Shown here piece by piece: positions 56,264 to 63,567 of a stretch of DNA of 64,000 nt. The stretch's first letter is position 1. The number at the start of each line of letters is the position of its first letter. This DNA comes from Actinomadura violacea (GTDB lineage: Bacteria; Actinomycetota; Actinomycetes; Streptosporangiales; Streptosporangiaceae), in contig NZ_JAGEPF010000016.1 of the NCBI RefSeq assembly GCF_017573465.1, positions 124,001-188,000 of the forward strand, read 5' to 3'. Made by a program: the position numbers and the translations under genes. Under the pieces are notes generated by a model. The model saw only the letters and a list, made by a program, of their open reading frames with translations, was not told the DNA's origin and made no database searches.

Positions 56264-57538
56264 CTACCTCCTCGGTGTCGGGGTGATCGGGTCGGTGGTG
56301 CGGTGGATCTCCAGGCGGCCGCGTTCGAGCACGCCGGCGCCGTCGACGACGACCTCGTCGGGCAGCGGGTGGCCGAGGAACAGCGCGAGGCTGGCCGACA
56401 GCCCGTAGGCGCCGACGTTCGGCACCACGGCCACGTCGCCGCGGCTCAGCTCGGCCGGCGCCTCGCCGCGGCGCGTCCAGGTGTCCAGGGGCGTGCAGAG
56501 GGGGCCGCTGACCATGGCCTCGCTCACCTCCTCCGGCTGCTCGGACGCGTCCGCTGCGGCGGCGCCATCGGGTGTGGTGAGGTCGGGCAGGATCGGCGGG
56601 ACGCGGCGCAGGCCGGCCATGCCGCCGAGGTGGTTGATGCCGGACTCGCACACGACGATCCGGCGGCCCTGCGACTCCTTGACGTCCAGCACGCGGGTGA
56701 CAAGGCGCCCGCAGGTGGCGGTCAGGTACCGGCCCGACTCGAACGCGACGCGCGGCCGCCCCTCCTGCCAGCCGGGGAAGGCGTCCGCGAGCAACTCCTT
56801 GAGCCGCGCCGCCAGGCCCGGGAAGTCGGGAAGGGCGCCGTCGCGGGCGTAGGGGGCGCCGAACCCGCCGCCGAGGTCGAGCGTGCGGAGCGGGAACCCG
56901 AGCCGCCGCTGGACGCGGGCGGCGGCGTCGACCGCCACCGCGAACTGGTCGGCGAGGGTGTCCTCGTCGGCGAGGTTGGTGGCCAGGTAGAGGTGGACGC
57001 CCTCGACGTCGACGGCTTCGTAGCCGCTGAAGTGCTCGGGTTCGGCCTCGATCCAGCGCAGGTCGGCGCCGAACTGCGACGGCGCCCCGGTCATCGCCAG
57101 CCCCACGCCGGGGATCGGCTGCTCGGGGTTGACCCGCAGCAGCGCGCTCACCCGCACGTCCCGGCTCCGGGCGATGTCGTCGAGCTGCCTCATGGCCTCG
57201 GCGGAGTCGACGGAGAACCGCCGCACACCGCCGTCCAGGGCCCGGTGGACGTCCCGGTCCCGCTTCCCGGGGCCGGTGTACAAGATCCGCTCAGGCGGGA
57301 CGCCGGCCTCGGACGCGGCGGCGAGTTCGCCCTCGGACGTCACCTCGGCCTCGCAGCCGAGAGCGTGCAGGCGCCGGACGATCGCCGGGTGCGGGTTGGC
57401 CTTGAGCGAGTAGTACAGGTCGCTGGGCTGCGGCAGGAACGAGGTGAGCTGGGCGTGCGCGGCGTCGAGCTCGGCCAGGTCGTAGACGTAGGCCGGGGTC
57501 CCGTCCGCAGCGATCCGGTCGACGGGCGGCTCAGGCAT
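56264..57538 (-). CDS. PLP-dependent fold-III decarboxylase (LysA/BtrK type)
   Basis: 424 residues. The PLP Lys is in DLYYSLKANPHPAIVR, the phosphate-binding Gly-rich loop in RTLDLGGGFGAPYA, and the active-site Cys-x-x region in VSGPLCTPLDTW. The sequence belongs to the diaminopimelate/ornithine decarboxylase superfamily. Its neighbours (AMP ligase plus carrier protein) place it with BtrK, which decarboxylates a glutamyl-carrier thioester, and with similar enzymes of exosortase-linked loci. A carrier-bound amino acid is therefore a likelier substrate than free lysine precursors. It overlaps the AMP-ligase gene by 8 nt. Confidence 0.88.
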   Translation of the reverse strand: MPEPPVDRIAADGTPAYVYDLAELDAAHAQLTSFLPQPSDLYYSLKANPHPAIVRRLHALGCEAEVTSEGELAAASEAGVPPERILYTGPGKRDRDVHRALDGGVRRFSVDSAEAMRQLDDIARSRDVRVSALLRVNPEQPIPGVGLAMTGAPSQFGADLRWIEAEPEHFSGYEAVDVEGVHLYLATNLADEDTLADQFAVAVDAAARVQRRLGFPLRTLDLGGGFGAPYARDGALPDFPGLAARLKELLADAFPGWQEGRPRVAFESGRYLTATCGRLVTRVLDVKESQGRRIVVCESGINHLGGMAGLRRVPPILPDLTTPDGAAAADASEQPEEVSEAMVSGPLCTPLDTWTRRGEAPAELSRGDVAVVPNVGAYGLSASLALFLGHPLPDEVVVDGAGVLERGRLEIHRTTDPITPTPRR

Positions 57539-59021
57539 GGACGCCCTCCTCCAGCCGGGCCCGCAGGGCCTTCTTGTCGGTCTTGCCGTTGGCGTTCACC
57601 GGCAGTTCGGCCACCGCGTGGCAGCGCTGCGGGACCTTGAAGGTCTCCAGGTCGTCGCGCAGCCGCCGCTGGACCTCCGCGGGCTCGGCGCCGCCGGTGA
57701 CGAACAGGACGGCCTCCGCGCGGTCGCCCTCCGGGGGCAGTACGGCGGCGCCGTCCACGCCGGGCAGCCGCCGGGCCGCGGCCTCGACCTCCACCGCGCT
57801 CACCCGGAACCCCTGCTGCTTGTAGACGTCGTCGCGCCGTCCCCGGAAGTGCAGGTAGCCGTCCTCGTCGACCATCCCGTAGTCGCCGGTCCGCAGCTCG
57901 GGGAAGAGCCCCTCGCGGCGCGGGAAGCGCTGCTCGTTGAGCTCGGGGCGCCGCCAGTAGCCCGCCATCACGTGCGGCCCGCGTACGACCAGCTCGCCCG
58001 TCTCGCCGGGCGGCAGCCGGCGGCCGTGCTCGTCGACGGTGAACGCCTCGGTGCCGGCGAGCGGCCTGCCCAGCGCGCCGGGGCGGCGCAGGTCCTCGTC
58101 CGGCTCCATGATCGAGACGCGCTTGCACTCGGTGAGCCCGAACATCAGCTGGACGCGCAGGTCCGGCAGCACCTCGCGCAGCCCGTCCAGGACGCGCCGG
58201 GGCATCGCGGCGCCGGTGTTGGTCATCAGCCGCAGCGGCGGGAGCCGGTCGGCGCCGCGGCGCAGCATCCGCAGCAGGCCGTCGGCGACCGGCGGCACGG
58301 CGGGCAGCACGGTGGCGCGGCTGCGCAGCAGGTTCGCCAGCAGGCTCGGGCCCGCCTCGGCGGCGCTGCCCAGCCAGACGTGGGAGCCGGCGATCGCGCC
58401 GAGGAAGAGCTGGTAGAGCCCGTAGTCGAAGGAGAGCGGCAGCGGGCAGTACACGGTGTCGTCGGCGCGGTAGCGCAGCCGGTCCTGGATCGCGCGGGCG
58501 GCGAAGACCATCTGCGCGTGGGTGGAGACGACGGCCTTGGGAAGCGCGGTCGTGCCGGAGGTGTAGATGAGGCAGGCCGGGTCGTTGGCCAGCGGCTCGT
58601 CCTCGGTCACCGGTCCGTGCGCGCCGGGGCCGGGGACGGCGTCGGCGAGTCCCGCGACGGCGACCCCGCATTCGGCGGCGGTCTCCGCGGCTTCAGGGTC
58701 GTCGGCGACGAGCAGCGCCGGCTCGCAGTCGCCCAGGATGTGCCGCAGCACGTACCCGCGCACCTGCTCGTGCACGACGGAGAAGACGACGCCGATGCGG
58801 GCGGCACCGTACAGCAGCGCCGCGAGACGCGCGTCGGGCATCGCGGTGACCACCATCCGGTCGCCGCGCCGCAGGCCCCTTTCGGACAGCCCGGCGGCGA
58901 CGCGGCGGGCGGCGTCCCGCAGTCCGGCGTAGGTCAGCGTGGTGTCGGCCTGGGTGACCGCGGCGGCCTCGCCGTCGCGGTCCGCGGCCTGGTCAAGCAG
59001 GTGGTGCAGCAGCTCGCTCAT
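57531..59021 (-). CDS. AMP-forming acyl/aminoacyl-carrier ligase (ANL superfamily)
   Basis: 496 residues: P-loop LIYTSGTTALPKAVVSTH, CPLPLSFDYGLYQLFLGAIAG, MFGLTECKRVSIMEPDE, the hinge ELRTGDYGMVDEDGYLHFRGRRDDVYKQQGFRVS (pieces), and Lys in VNANGKTDKKALR. This subtype (TECKRVS motif) recurs next to a carrier protein and a PLP decarboxylase, for example in exosortase-associated gene sets. It should load an acid or amino acid on the adjacent carrier protein 3, whose stop lies 3 nt before its start. It differs clearly from the amino-acid A domain at 50682, so the operon has two activation routes. Confidence 0.87.
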   Translation of the reverse strand: MSELLHHLLDQAADRDGEAAAVTQADTTLTYAGLRDAARRVAAGLSERGLRRGDRMVVTAMPDARLAALLYGAARIGVVFSVVHEQVRGYVLRHILGDCEPALLVADDPEAAETAAECGVAVAGLADAVPGPGAHGPVTEDEPLANDPACLIYTSGTTALPKAVVSTHAQMVFAARAIQDRLRYRADDTVYCPLPLSFDYGLYQLFLGAIAGSHVWLGSAAEAGPSLLANLLRSRATVLPAVPPVADGLLRMLRRGADRLPPLRLMTNTGAAMPRRVLDGLREVLPDLRVQLMFGLTECKRVSIMEPDEDLRRPGALGRPLAGTEAFTVDEHGRRLPPGETGELVVRGPHVMAGYWRRPELNEQRFPRREGLFPELRTGDYGMVDEDGYLHFRGRRDDVYKQQGFRVSAVEVEAAARRLPGVDGAAVLPPEGDRAEAVLFVTGGAEPAEVQRRLRDDLETFKVPQRCHAVAELPVNANGKTDKKALRARLEEGVHA

Positions 59022-59024
59022 CGG

Positions 59025-59282
59025 TCACACCGCCTTCGCGCCGGCCGCCGAGCGGGCGAACAGCTCGCACAGGGCGTCGAGGTGATGCAGGTTCTCCGGG
59101 CGCAGGTCGGCGGGGGCGATCTCCACGCCGAGCCTCTCCTCGAGCCGCTCGACGATGTCGACCACGCGGAAGGAGCTGAAGGTGGGCAGCTCGGTCAGCG
59201 GGTCCGCGGCGACCAGGCTCTGCCGGTCGACCGCGAGCACCTCGGCGGCGGTGTCGATCACTTCGTCATGGACGGTGGGCAT
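59025..59282 (-). CDS. Acyl/peptidyl carrier protein 3
   Basis: 85 residues, ATG with GAGGAGG upstream. The carrier helix II reads LPTFSSFRVVDIVERLEERLG, so the attachment Ser is probably in FSSF, again with Ser before it as in carrier 1. The partner ligase follows immediately (3-nt gap). Confidence in the fold is good from length and helix pattern; which Ser is modified is inferred. Confidence 0.83.
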   Translation of the reverse strand: MPTVHDEVIDTAAEVLAVDRQSLVAADPLTELPTFSSFRVVDIVERLEERLGVEIAPADLRPENLHHLDALCELFARSAAGAKAV

Positions 59283-59336
59283 CGGGCCTCCTCGTCATCG
59301 GGTGGGTCGGGGGCGTTCGGGGCGGGACGGGCCGGT

Positions 59337-60239
59337 TCAGGCGGCGGAGCGCTCCGCCAGCTCGGCGTCCTCGGCCAGCAGGTCGGCGAGCGGGCCGTAC
59401 AGGTCGGGCGCGGGACGGTCCCGGCGCACCCTGCGCAGCCCCACGTACACCTGCTCGGCGAAGCCGGCCCACGCCTGCGCGTGGTCGCGCGCCCGGTCGG
59501 CCGCCTTCGCCTGGGGGTCGGCGCACTGCCAGGCCGCGTGCAGCGCCCGGTCGCGGGCCAGCAGCCAGGTCTCGAGCGTCAGCCGCTCGACGGAGACCTT
59601 CGGGTCGGGGTGCTCCCGGTACGCCTCCACGTACCGGTCGCGCGCGGCGTGCGTCTCGGCCGCGGTGAGGTGCTCCCGGTTGGTCTCCGGGGCCGGCGGG
59701 ACGCCTGGCGTGCACGGCTCGACGTCGAAGAGCCGCAGCCCGGCGCCGGCGAGGTGCGCGTCCAGCTCGTCGCGCGGGTAGGAGTGCCATCCCGGCCGGG
59801 CGGGCCCCCACTCGGTGTCGTTGTGGTAGGCGTCGACGACCGTGGCGCGGTCCGGGTCCTCCTCGTCCAGAACGAGGAAGCTGTGCTCCATGTGCTGCCG
59901 CTCGAAGTAGGGTCCCCACGGCAGGGCGAACGCGTCGGCCACCGCGTAGAGCGGGCCGCCGGTGAGGTCGCCGGCGCCCCGTTCGCTCGTCGCGAGCCCG
60001 AGCAGCCGGGCGGCCGCCGCGAGGCGTTCGTCGAGCTCCGGCTCGACCGTGGGCAGCGCCCCGGGCGAGGAGTCCAGCGGCCGGACGTCGAACCGGAGCG
60101 GCGCGCCGAGCCGCAGATGGGTGTCCGTCCCGTGGAACCGGTCGGCGAGCACGCCCAGGTTCACCTGGATGCAGTCCATCACGGAGGCGTGCACGCCCCC
60201 CGCGTCCCGGGGCACCGTCTGTGTCTGGTCCTCGATCAC
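59337..60239 (-). CDS. DUF1839-like Cys-His-Asp protein, first gene of the operon
   Basis: 300 residues. N-terminal VMDCIQVNLGVLADRFHG has a Cys beginning a helix, as in papain-fold acyltransferases; HMEHSFLVLDEEDPDRATVVDAYHNDTEWG provides the His and Asp. The C-terminal half is helical and Arg/Glu rich. It resembles DUF1839 proteins, which as I recall occur beside carrier proteins and amino-acid:carrier ligases. The Cys-His-Asp order is shared with the gene at 52217, although the sequences differ, so the operon may have two transferases of this general fold. It starts the leftward operon, divergent from the flavin reductase. Confidence 0.7.
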   Translation of the reverse strand: MIEDQTQTVPRDAGGVHASVMDCIQVNLGVLADRFHGTDTHLRLGAPLRFDVRPLDSSPGALPTVEPELDERLAAAARLLGLATSERGAGDLTGGPLYAVADAFALPWGPYFERQHMEHSFLVLDEEDPDRATVVDAYHNDTEWGPARPGWHSYPRDELDAHLAGAGLRLFDVEPCTPGVPPAPETNREHLTAAETHAARDRYVEAYREHPDPKVSVERLTLETWLLARDRALHAAWQCADPQAKAADRARDHAQAWAGFAEQVYVGLRRVRRDRPAPDLYGPLADLLAEDAELAERSAA

Positions 60240-60271
60240 GGTTGCTCCTGATCGGTCGATTCAGTCGATCG

Positions 60272-60284
60272 ATTTCCAGGAAAT
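60272..60284. promoter_or_regulatory. AT-rich palindrome in the divergent promoter region
   Basis: ATTTCCAGGAAAT, a perfect 13-bp odd palindrome 33 nt upstream of the operon's first start codon, in a 234-bp divergent region. It could be a regulator site or chance; no second copy was found elsewhere in the locus. Confidence 0.3.
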
Positions 60285-60473
60285 AGCCGTGCGGGCCGTC
60301 CCGCCGCCCGGCGACAGGTTCATGCCAGGGCGCCGCTGACATCAACCTGACATTCGGTGTTCCGCGCACGCCCCCGGCCGACACTGAGGGAAATGCGGCA
60401 CGCGACAGGATGCGTGCGTTCGATTCACATTGGTCAACGGGCAATTCACCGCCGATCGAAGGGACGGTTCCAG

Positions 60474-60983
60474 GTGTCTGCGGAGATCATCGAGAACAGG
60501 TACGCGGAGAAGAACAAGGAGGTGAGCGAGCGGTATCTGCGGGACGTGTTCGGCTCGTTCGTGACCGGCGTGACCGTGGTGACCGCCGCGACCGGTGACG
60601 GCTTCGCCGGGTTCACGGTCAACTCCTTCACCAGCGTCTCCCTGACCCCACCGATCGTGCTGTTCTGCGCGGATCTGGGCTCGGCGACGGCGACCCGGAT
60701 CGAGGGATCGGGGGCGTTCGCGGTCAACATCCTCGGCCGCCACCAGAAGGAGCTGTCCGACCGGTTCTGCACGTCGGGCTGCGACCGCTTCAGCGGGGTC
60801 GAGGTCGCCTCGGCCGCCACCGGCGCGCCGATCCTGCACGACGCCCTCGCCTACGTCGACTGCGAGCTGGACGGCGCCGCGACCGCCGGCGACCACCGCA
60901 TCCTGCTCGGCCGCGTCCTGTCGGCCGGCCGGCTGTGCGACGACAAGGAACCGCTCGCGTTCTACCAGGGGGGTTACCGGTGA
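60474..60983 (+). CDS. Flavin reductase (FMN/NAD(P)H, two-component monooxygenase type)
   Basis: 169 residues from GTG 60474. It has the split-barrel flavin reductase core: FGSFVTGVTVVTAATGDGFAGFTVNSFTSVSLTPPIVLFC (pieces), FAVNILGRHQKELSDRF, and a C-terminal HRILLGRVLSAG. Such enzymes release reduced flavin to a separate oxygenase, as BtrV does for BtrO and VlmR for VlmH. In this locus the acyl-CoA-dehydrogenase-fold proteins at 53751 and 54838 are the only candidate partners. Its stop overlaps the next GTG start, so it is coupled to the TrpB2-like gene. Confidence 0.9.
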   Translation: MSAEIIENRYAEKNKEVSERYLRDVFGSFVTGVTVVTAATGDGFAGFTVNSFTSVSLTPPIVLFCADLGSATATRIEGSGAFAVNILGRHQKELSDRFCTSGCDRFSGVEVASAATGAPILHDALAYVDCELDGAATAGDHRILLGRVLSAGRLCDDKEPLAFYQGGYR

Positions 60984-62245
60984 CCGGCGGCGTCGAGGTT
61001 CCCACGCACTGGTACAACGTCCTGGCCGAGCGCGGCATCGAGCTGCCCCCGGAGCGGGCGGCGGATCCGTCCCCGGCCGGGGGCGGCGGGCTGTCGGCGG
61101 CCGTCCCGAAGGCGCTCGTCCGGCAGAACATGCCGCTGCGGCCGTGGGTGGAGATCCCCGAGCCGGTGCGGGAGGCATACATGGAGTGGCGGCCGACGCC
61201 GCTCGTCCGGCTCCGCCGCCTGGAGGCTGCTCTCGGTACCGAGGCCCGGCTCTACATGAAGTACGAGGCCGGCAACGTGGCGGGCTCGCACAAGTACCTC
61301 ACGGCCCTGGCCCAGGCGTACTACTACGCCGAGGCCGGCGTGCGCACGCTGGTGACGAGCTCGGCCGCCGGGCAGTGGGGGACGGCGGTGGCCGCCGCGG
61401 CCGCCCGCTTCGACCTGCGGTGCGTCGTGCACATGGTCCCGGGCAGCTTCGATCGCAAGCCCGGGCGCCGCGCGGCGATGGAGCTGCTCGGCGCCGAGGT
61501 GCTGCGCGGCGCGGAGTCGGCGCCGGGCGGCGGGCGCGGCACCGCGCTCAGCGACGTGATGAGCGAGGCGATGAAGCGCGCGGGGGAGACCGAGGGCGGG
61601 CGCTGGATCCTGGGCGGCAGCGAACCGTTCGCGATCCTGCACTCCACGGTGATCGGCGCGGAGACGCGCGAGCAGCTCGCCGGGCTGGACGAGGACGGCG
61701 AGCCGGTCCTGATCGGCTACCTGGGCGGCGGCAAGAACGTCGGCGGGCTCGGCCTGCCCTTCCTCGCGGACGGCGGCGAGGCCGCCATCGTGCCGGTCGA
61801 GTCGAGCTCCTACCCCGTGCTGACGCGCGGCGTGTACCGCTACGACGCGCGCGACCGCGCAGGCCACGGCTCGCAGGCGAAGATGTTCACGCTCGGCAGC
61901 GGCTATGCCGGTGCCCCGATCCAGGCCGAGGGGATGCGCTACCACGCCGCTCCCAAGCTCTTCAGCGAGCTGCGGGCGCGCGAGATGGTCCGTCCGGAGG
62001 CCTACGACGAGAAGCCCGTGTTCGACAGCGCCCGGCTGCTCCTGCGCACCGAGGGGCACCTGCCGTCGGCCGAGGCCGCCTATGCCGTGCACGCGGCGTG
62101 CGAGATGGCGGGCAGGCCCGAGAACGCCGGACGGCCGCTGGTGTTCTGCCTCTCCGACCACGGCCACTACGACGGCGACGCCTACCGCGCCTACCTCGAC
62201 GCGCAGCTCGCCGGACGGTCGCCGGAGGACTCCGAGATCGCCTAG
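60980..62245 (+). CDS. TrpB2-like PLP-dependent beta-replacement enzyme
   Basis: 421 residues from GTG 60980, which overlaps the reductase stop (GTGA). It aligns with the TrpB2 branch of tryptophan synthase beta: EWRPTPLVRLRRLEAALGTEARLYMKYEAG, PLP Lys in AGSHKYLTALAQAYYY, phosphate loop YLGGGKNVGGLGLPF, VLTRGVYRYDARDRAG and IQAEGMRYHAAP (pieces). Changes stand out: HKxN of TrpB is HKYL, the phosphate loop has Lys where TrpB2 has Ser, and the usual aromatic/Thr DFGDTAG is ARDRAG. No trpA or other trp gene is near. A beta-substitution on serine or a related amino acid with another nucleophile is plausible. Confidence 0.85.
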   Translation: MTGGVEVPTHWYNVLAERGIELPPERAADPSPAGGGGLSAAVPKALVRQNMPLRPWVEIPEPVREAYMEWRPTPLVRLRRLEAALGTEARLYMKYEAGNVAGSHKYLTALAQAYYYAEAGVRTLVTSSAAGQWGTAVAAAAARFDLRCVVHMVPGSFDRKPGRRAAMELLGAEVLRGAESAPGGGRGTALSDVMSEAMKRAGETEGGRWILGGSEPFAILHSTVIGAETREQLAGLDEDGEPVLIGYLGGGKNVGGLGLPFLADGGEAAIVPVESSSYPVLTRGVYRYDARDRAGHGSQAKMFTLGSGYAGAPIQAEGMRYHAAPKLFSELRAREMVRPEAYDEKPVFDSARLLLRTEGHLPSAEAAYAVHAACEMAGRPENAGRPLVFCLSDHGHYDGDAYRAYLDAQLAGRSPEDSEIA

Positions 62246-62367
62246 GCGCGCCGACGGAGGGCGGCCGGTTCCGGAGCGCGCCCCCGAAGTGACGGTGCGT
62301 TAACGAGGATGCCCCGAAACGAACGATCCAGAGCGGCCGTTTCGGCGGGACGTTCGGTGGTCCGCTA

Positions 62368-62382
62368 TTTCGAAGTTCGAAA
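62368..62382. promoter_or_regulatory. Palindrome upstream of the LuxR-type regulator
   Basis: TTTCGAAGTTCGAAA, a perfect 15-bp palindrome 135 nt before the regulator's ATG in a 272-bp gap that is otherwise without a gene. The base composition is unlike the surroundings, so it may be an operator. Confidence 0.4.
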
Positions 62383-62517
62383 ACCCCCTCGATTACGTGG
62401 GAATACTCCGGGCGCCCGGGTCTCGTGCGTTTATCTCTCCTCTCGGGTGCTACGAAGACCTGGGTGCCCGGCCAGGGAAGCGCGGGCCGGACTTCGCGAC
62501 CAGGGGTGTACTCTCAC

Positions 62518-63543
62518 ATGCTGGATATGCTCGGTCTGGAGGAAGTGGACAATATCGTCTACGGGCACATCGTCCACCGTTTCGATTGCACGGCGGAACA
62601 GATCGCAAAGGCGCTCGGGCTTCCTTCCCGCCAGGTGGGCGACAGCATCGCGCGGCTCATCCGCGCGGGGCTCGTCTGCACCGAGCAGGTCGGCAGACTG
62701 CGCCCGACGGCGAACGGCCCGATGGTCGCCGCCGACCGGCTGCGCGCCCAGGTGGACGCCGAGTACGCGCGCAAGCGCAGCAGCATCACCACGCTCTACG
62801 GTGAGCTGGCGGGGCTCCTGGAACGGCATCCCGTGCTCGGCTCGGTCGGGCTCGCCCCCACCGTGGACCGGATCGGGGACCCGGAGGCCGCCCGGCTGCA
62901 GGTCACCGAGCTGCTCGGCGCGGCACGCCGGGAGGTCGCGCGGATCACCCCGGCCGGCGGACCGGGCGCGCCGGACCGGACGCACCTCGACCACGAGCCG
63001 GCGGAGCTCGCCGCGCTGCGCCGCGGGGTCCGCCTCCGCCTGGTCTATCCCAACGGCTTCTTCGCCGACGACCGGCTGCGCGACACGGTGCGGCCCCGGC
63101 TGAACGAGGGCGGCCAGGTGCGGATGCTGCCCGAACCGCCCGTCGACCTGCTGCTCCTGGACCGGCAGGCGGTCGTCCTCACCGAGACCGGGACCGGCCC
63201 CAGCGGCCACGCGACGCTGATCGTCCGGGGCCGCGGGCTGGTCGAGGCGCTCGACGCCCTCTTCCAGAACTGCTGGTCGCAGGCGAGCTGCATCGACCAC
63301 CTCCTGGACGGGGCGGAGGAGCGCGCCGCCGGGGATCCGCTCCGGCTCGCCGCCACGGACCGCGCCATGCTCACGCTGCTGGGCGGAGGGGCCAAGGACG
63401 AGCTGGTGGCGCGGCGCCTGGGCGTCTCGGTCCGGACCGTGCGGCGCCGGGTCTCCGAGCTCCTGCGGATGATGAACGCCACCAGCCGCTTCCAGGGCGG
63501 CGTGCTCGCCGAGCGGCGGGGATGGACCGGACATGGCACGTAA
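62518..63543 (+). CDS. LuxR-type regulator with an N-terminal TrmB/MarR-like HTH
   Basis: 341 residues from ATG 62518. N-terminal winged helix: NIVYGHIVHRFDCTAEQIAKALGLPSRQVGDSIARLIRAGLVC (pieces). The middle has a phospholipase-D-like sensor segment (LRLVYPNGFFADDRLRD, VDLLLLDRQAVVL). The C-terminal LuxR HTH is RAMLTLLGGGAKDELVARRLGVSVRTVRRRVSELLRMMNA (pieces). This double-HTH layout is common in actinomycete pathway regulators without an N-terminal receiver. Its location just after the TrpB2-like gene makes it the probable regulator of region 3. Confidence 0.88.
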   Translation: MLDMLGLEEVDNIVYGHIVHRFDCTAEQIAKALGLPSRQVGDSIARLIRAGLVCTEQVGRLRPTANGPMVAADRLRAQVDAEYARKRSSITTLYGELAGLLERHPVLGSVGLAPTVDRIGDPEAARLQVTELLGAARREVARITPAGGPGAPDRTHLDHEPAELAALRRGVRLRLVYPNGFFADDRLRDTVRPRLNEGGQVRMLPEPPVDLLLLDRQAVVLTETGTGPSGHATLIVRGRGLVEALDALFQNCWSQASCIDHLLDGAEERAAGDPLRLAATDRAMLTLLGGGAKDELVARRLGVSVRTVRRRVSELLRMMNATSRFQGGVLAERRGWTGHGT

Positions 63544-63567
63544 CGTGTCAAGGCGTATCATGGCAGG

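Noticed and set aside
60240-60473. Iron box in the region 3 divergent promoter
   Set aside because: No TTAGG-CCTAA dyad is present on either strand; region 3 is therefore not part of the visible iron regulon.
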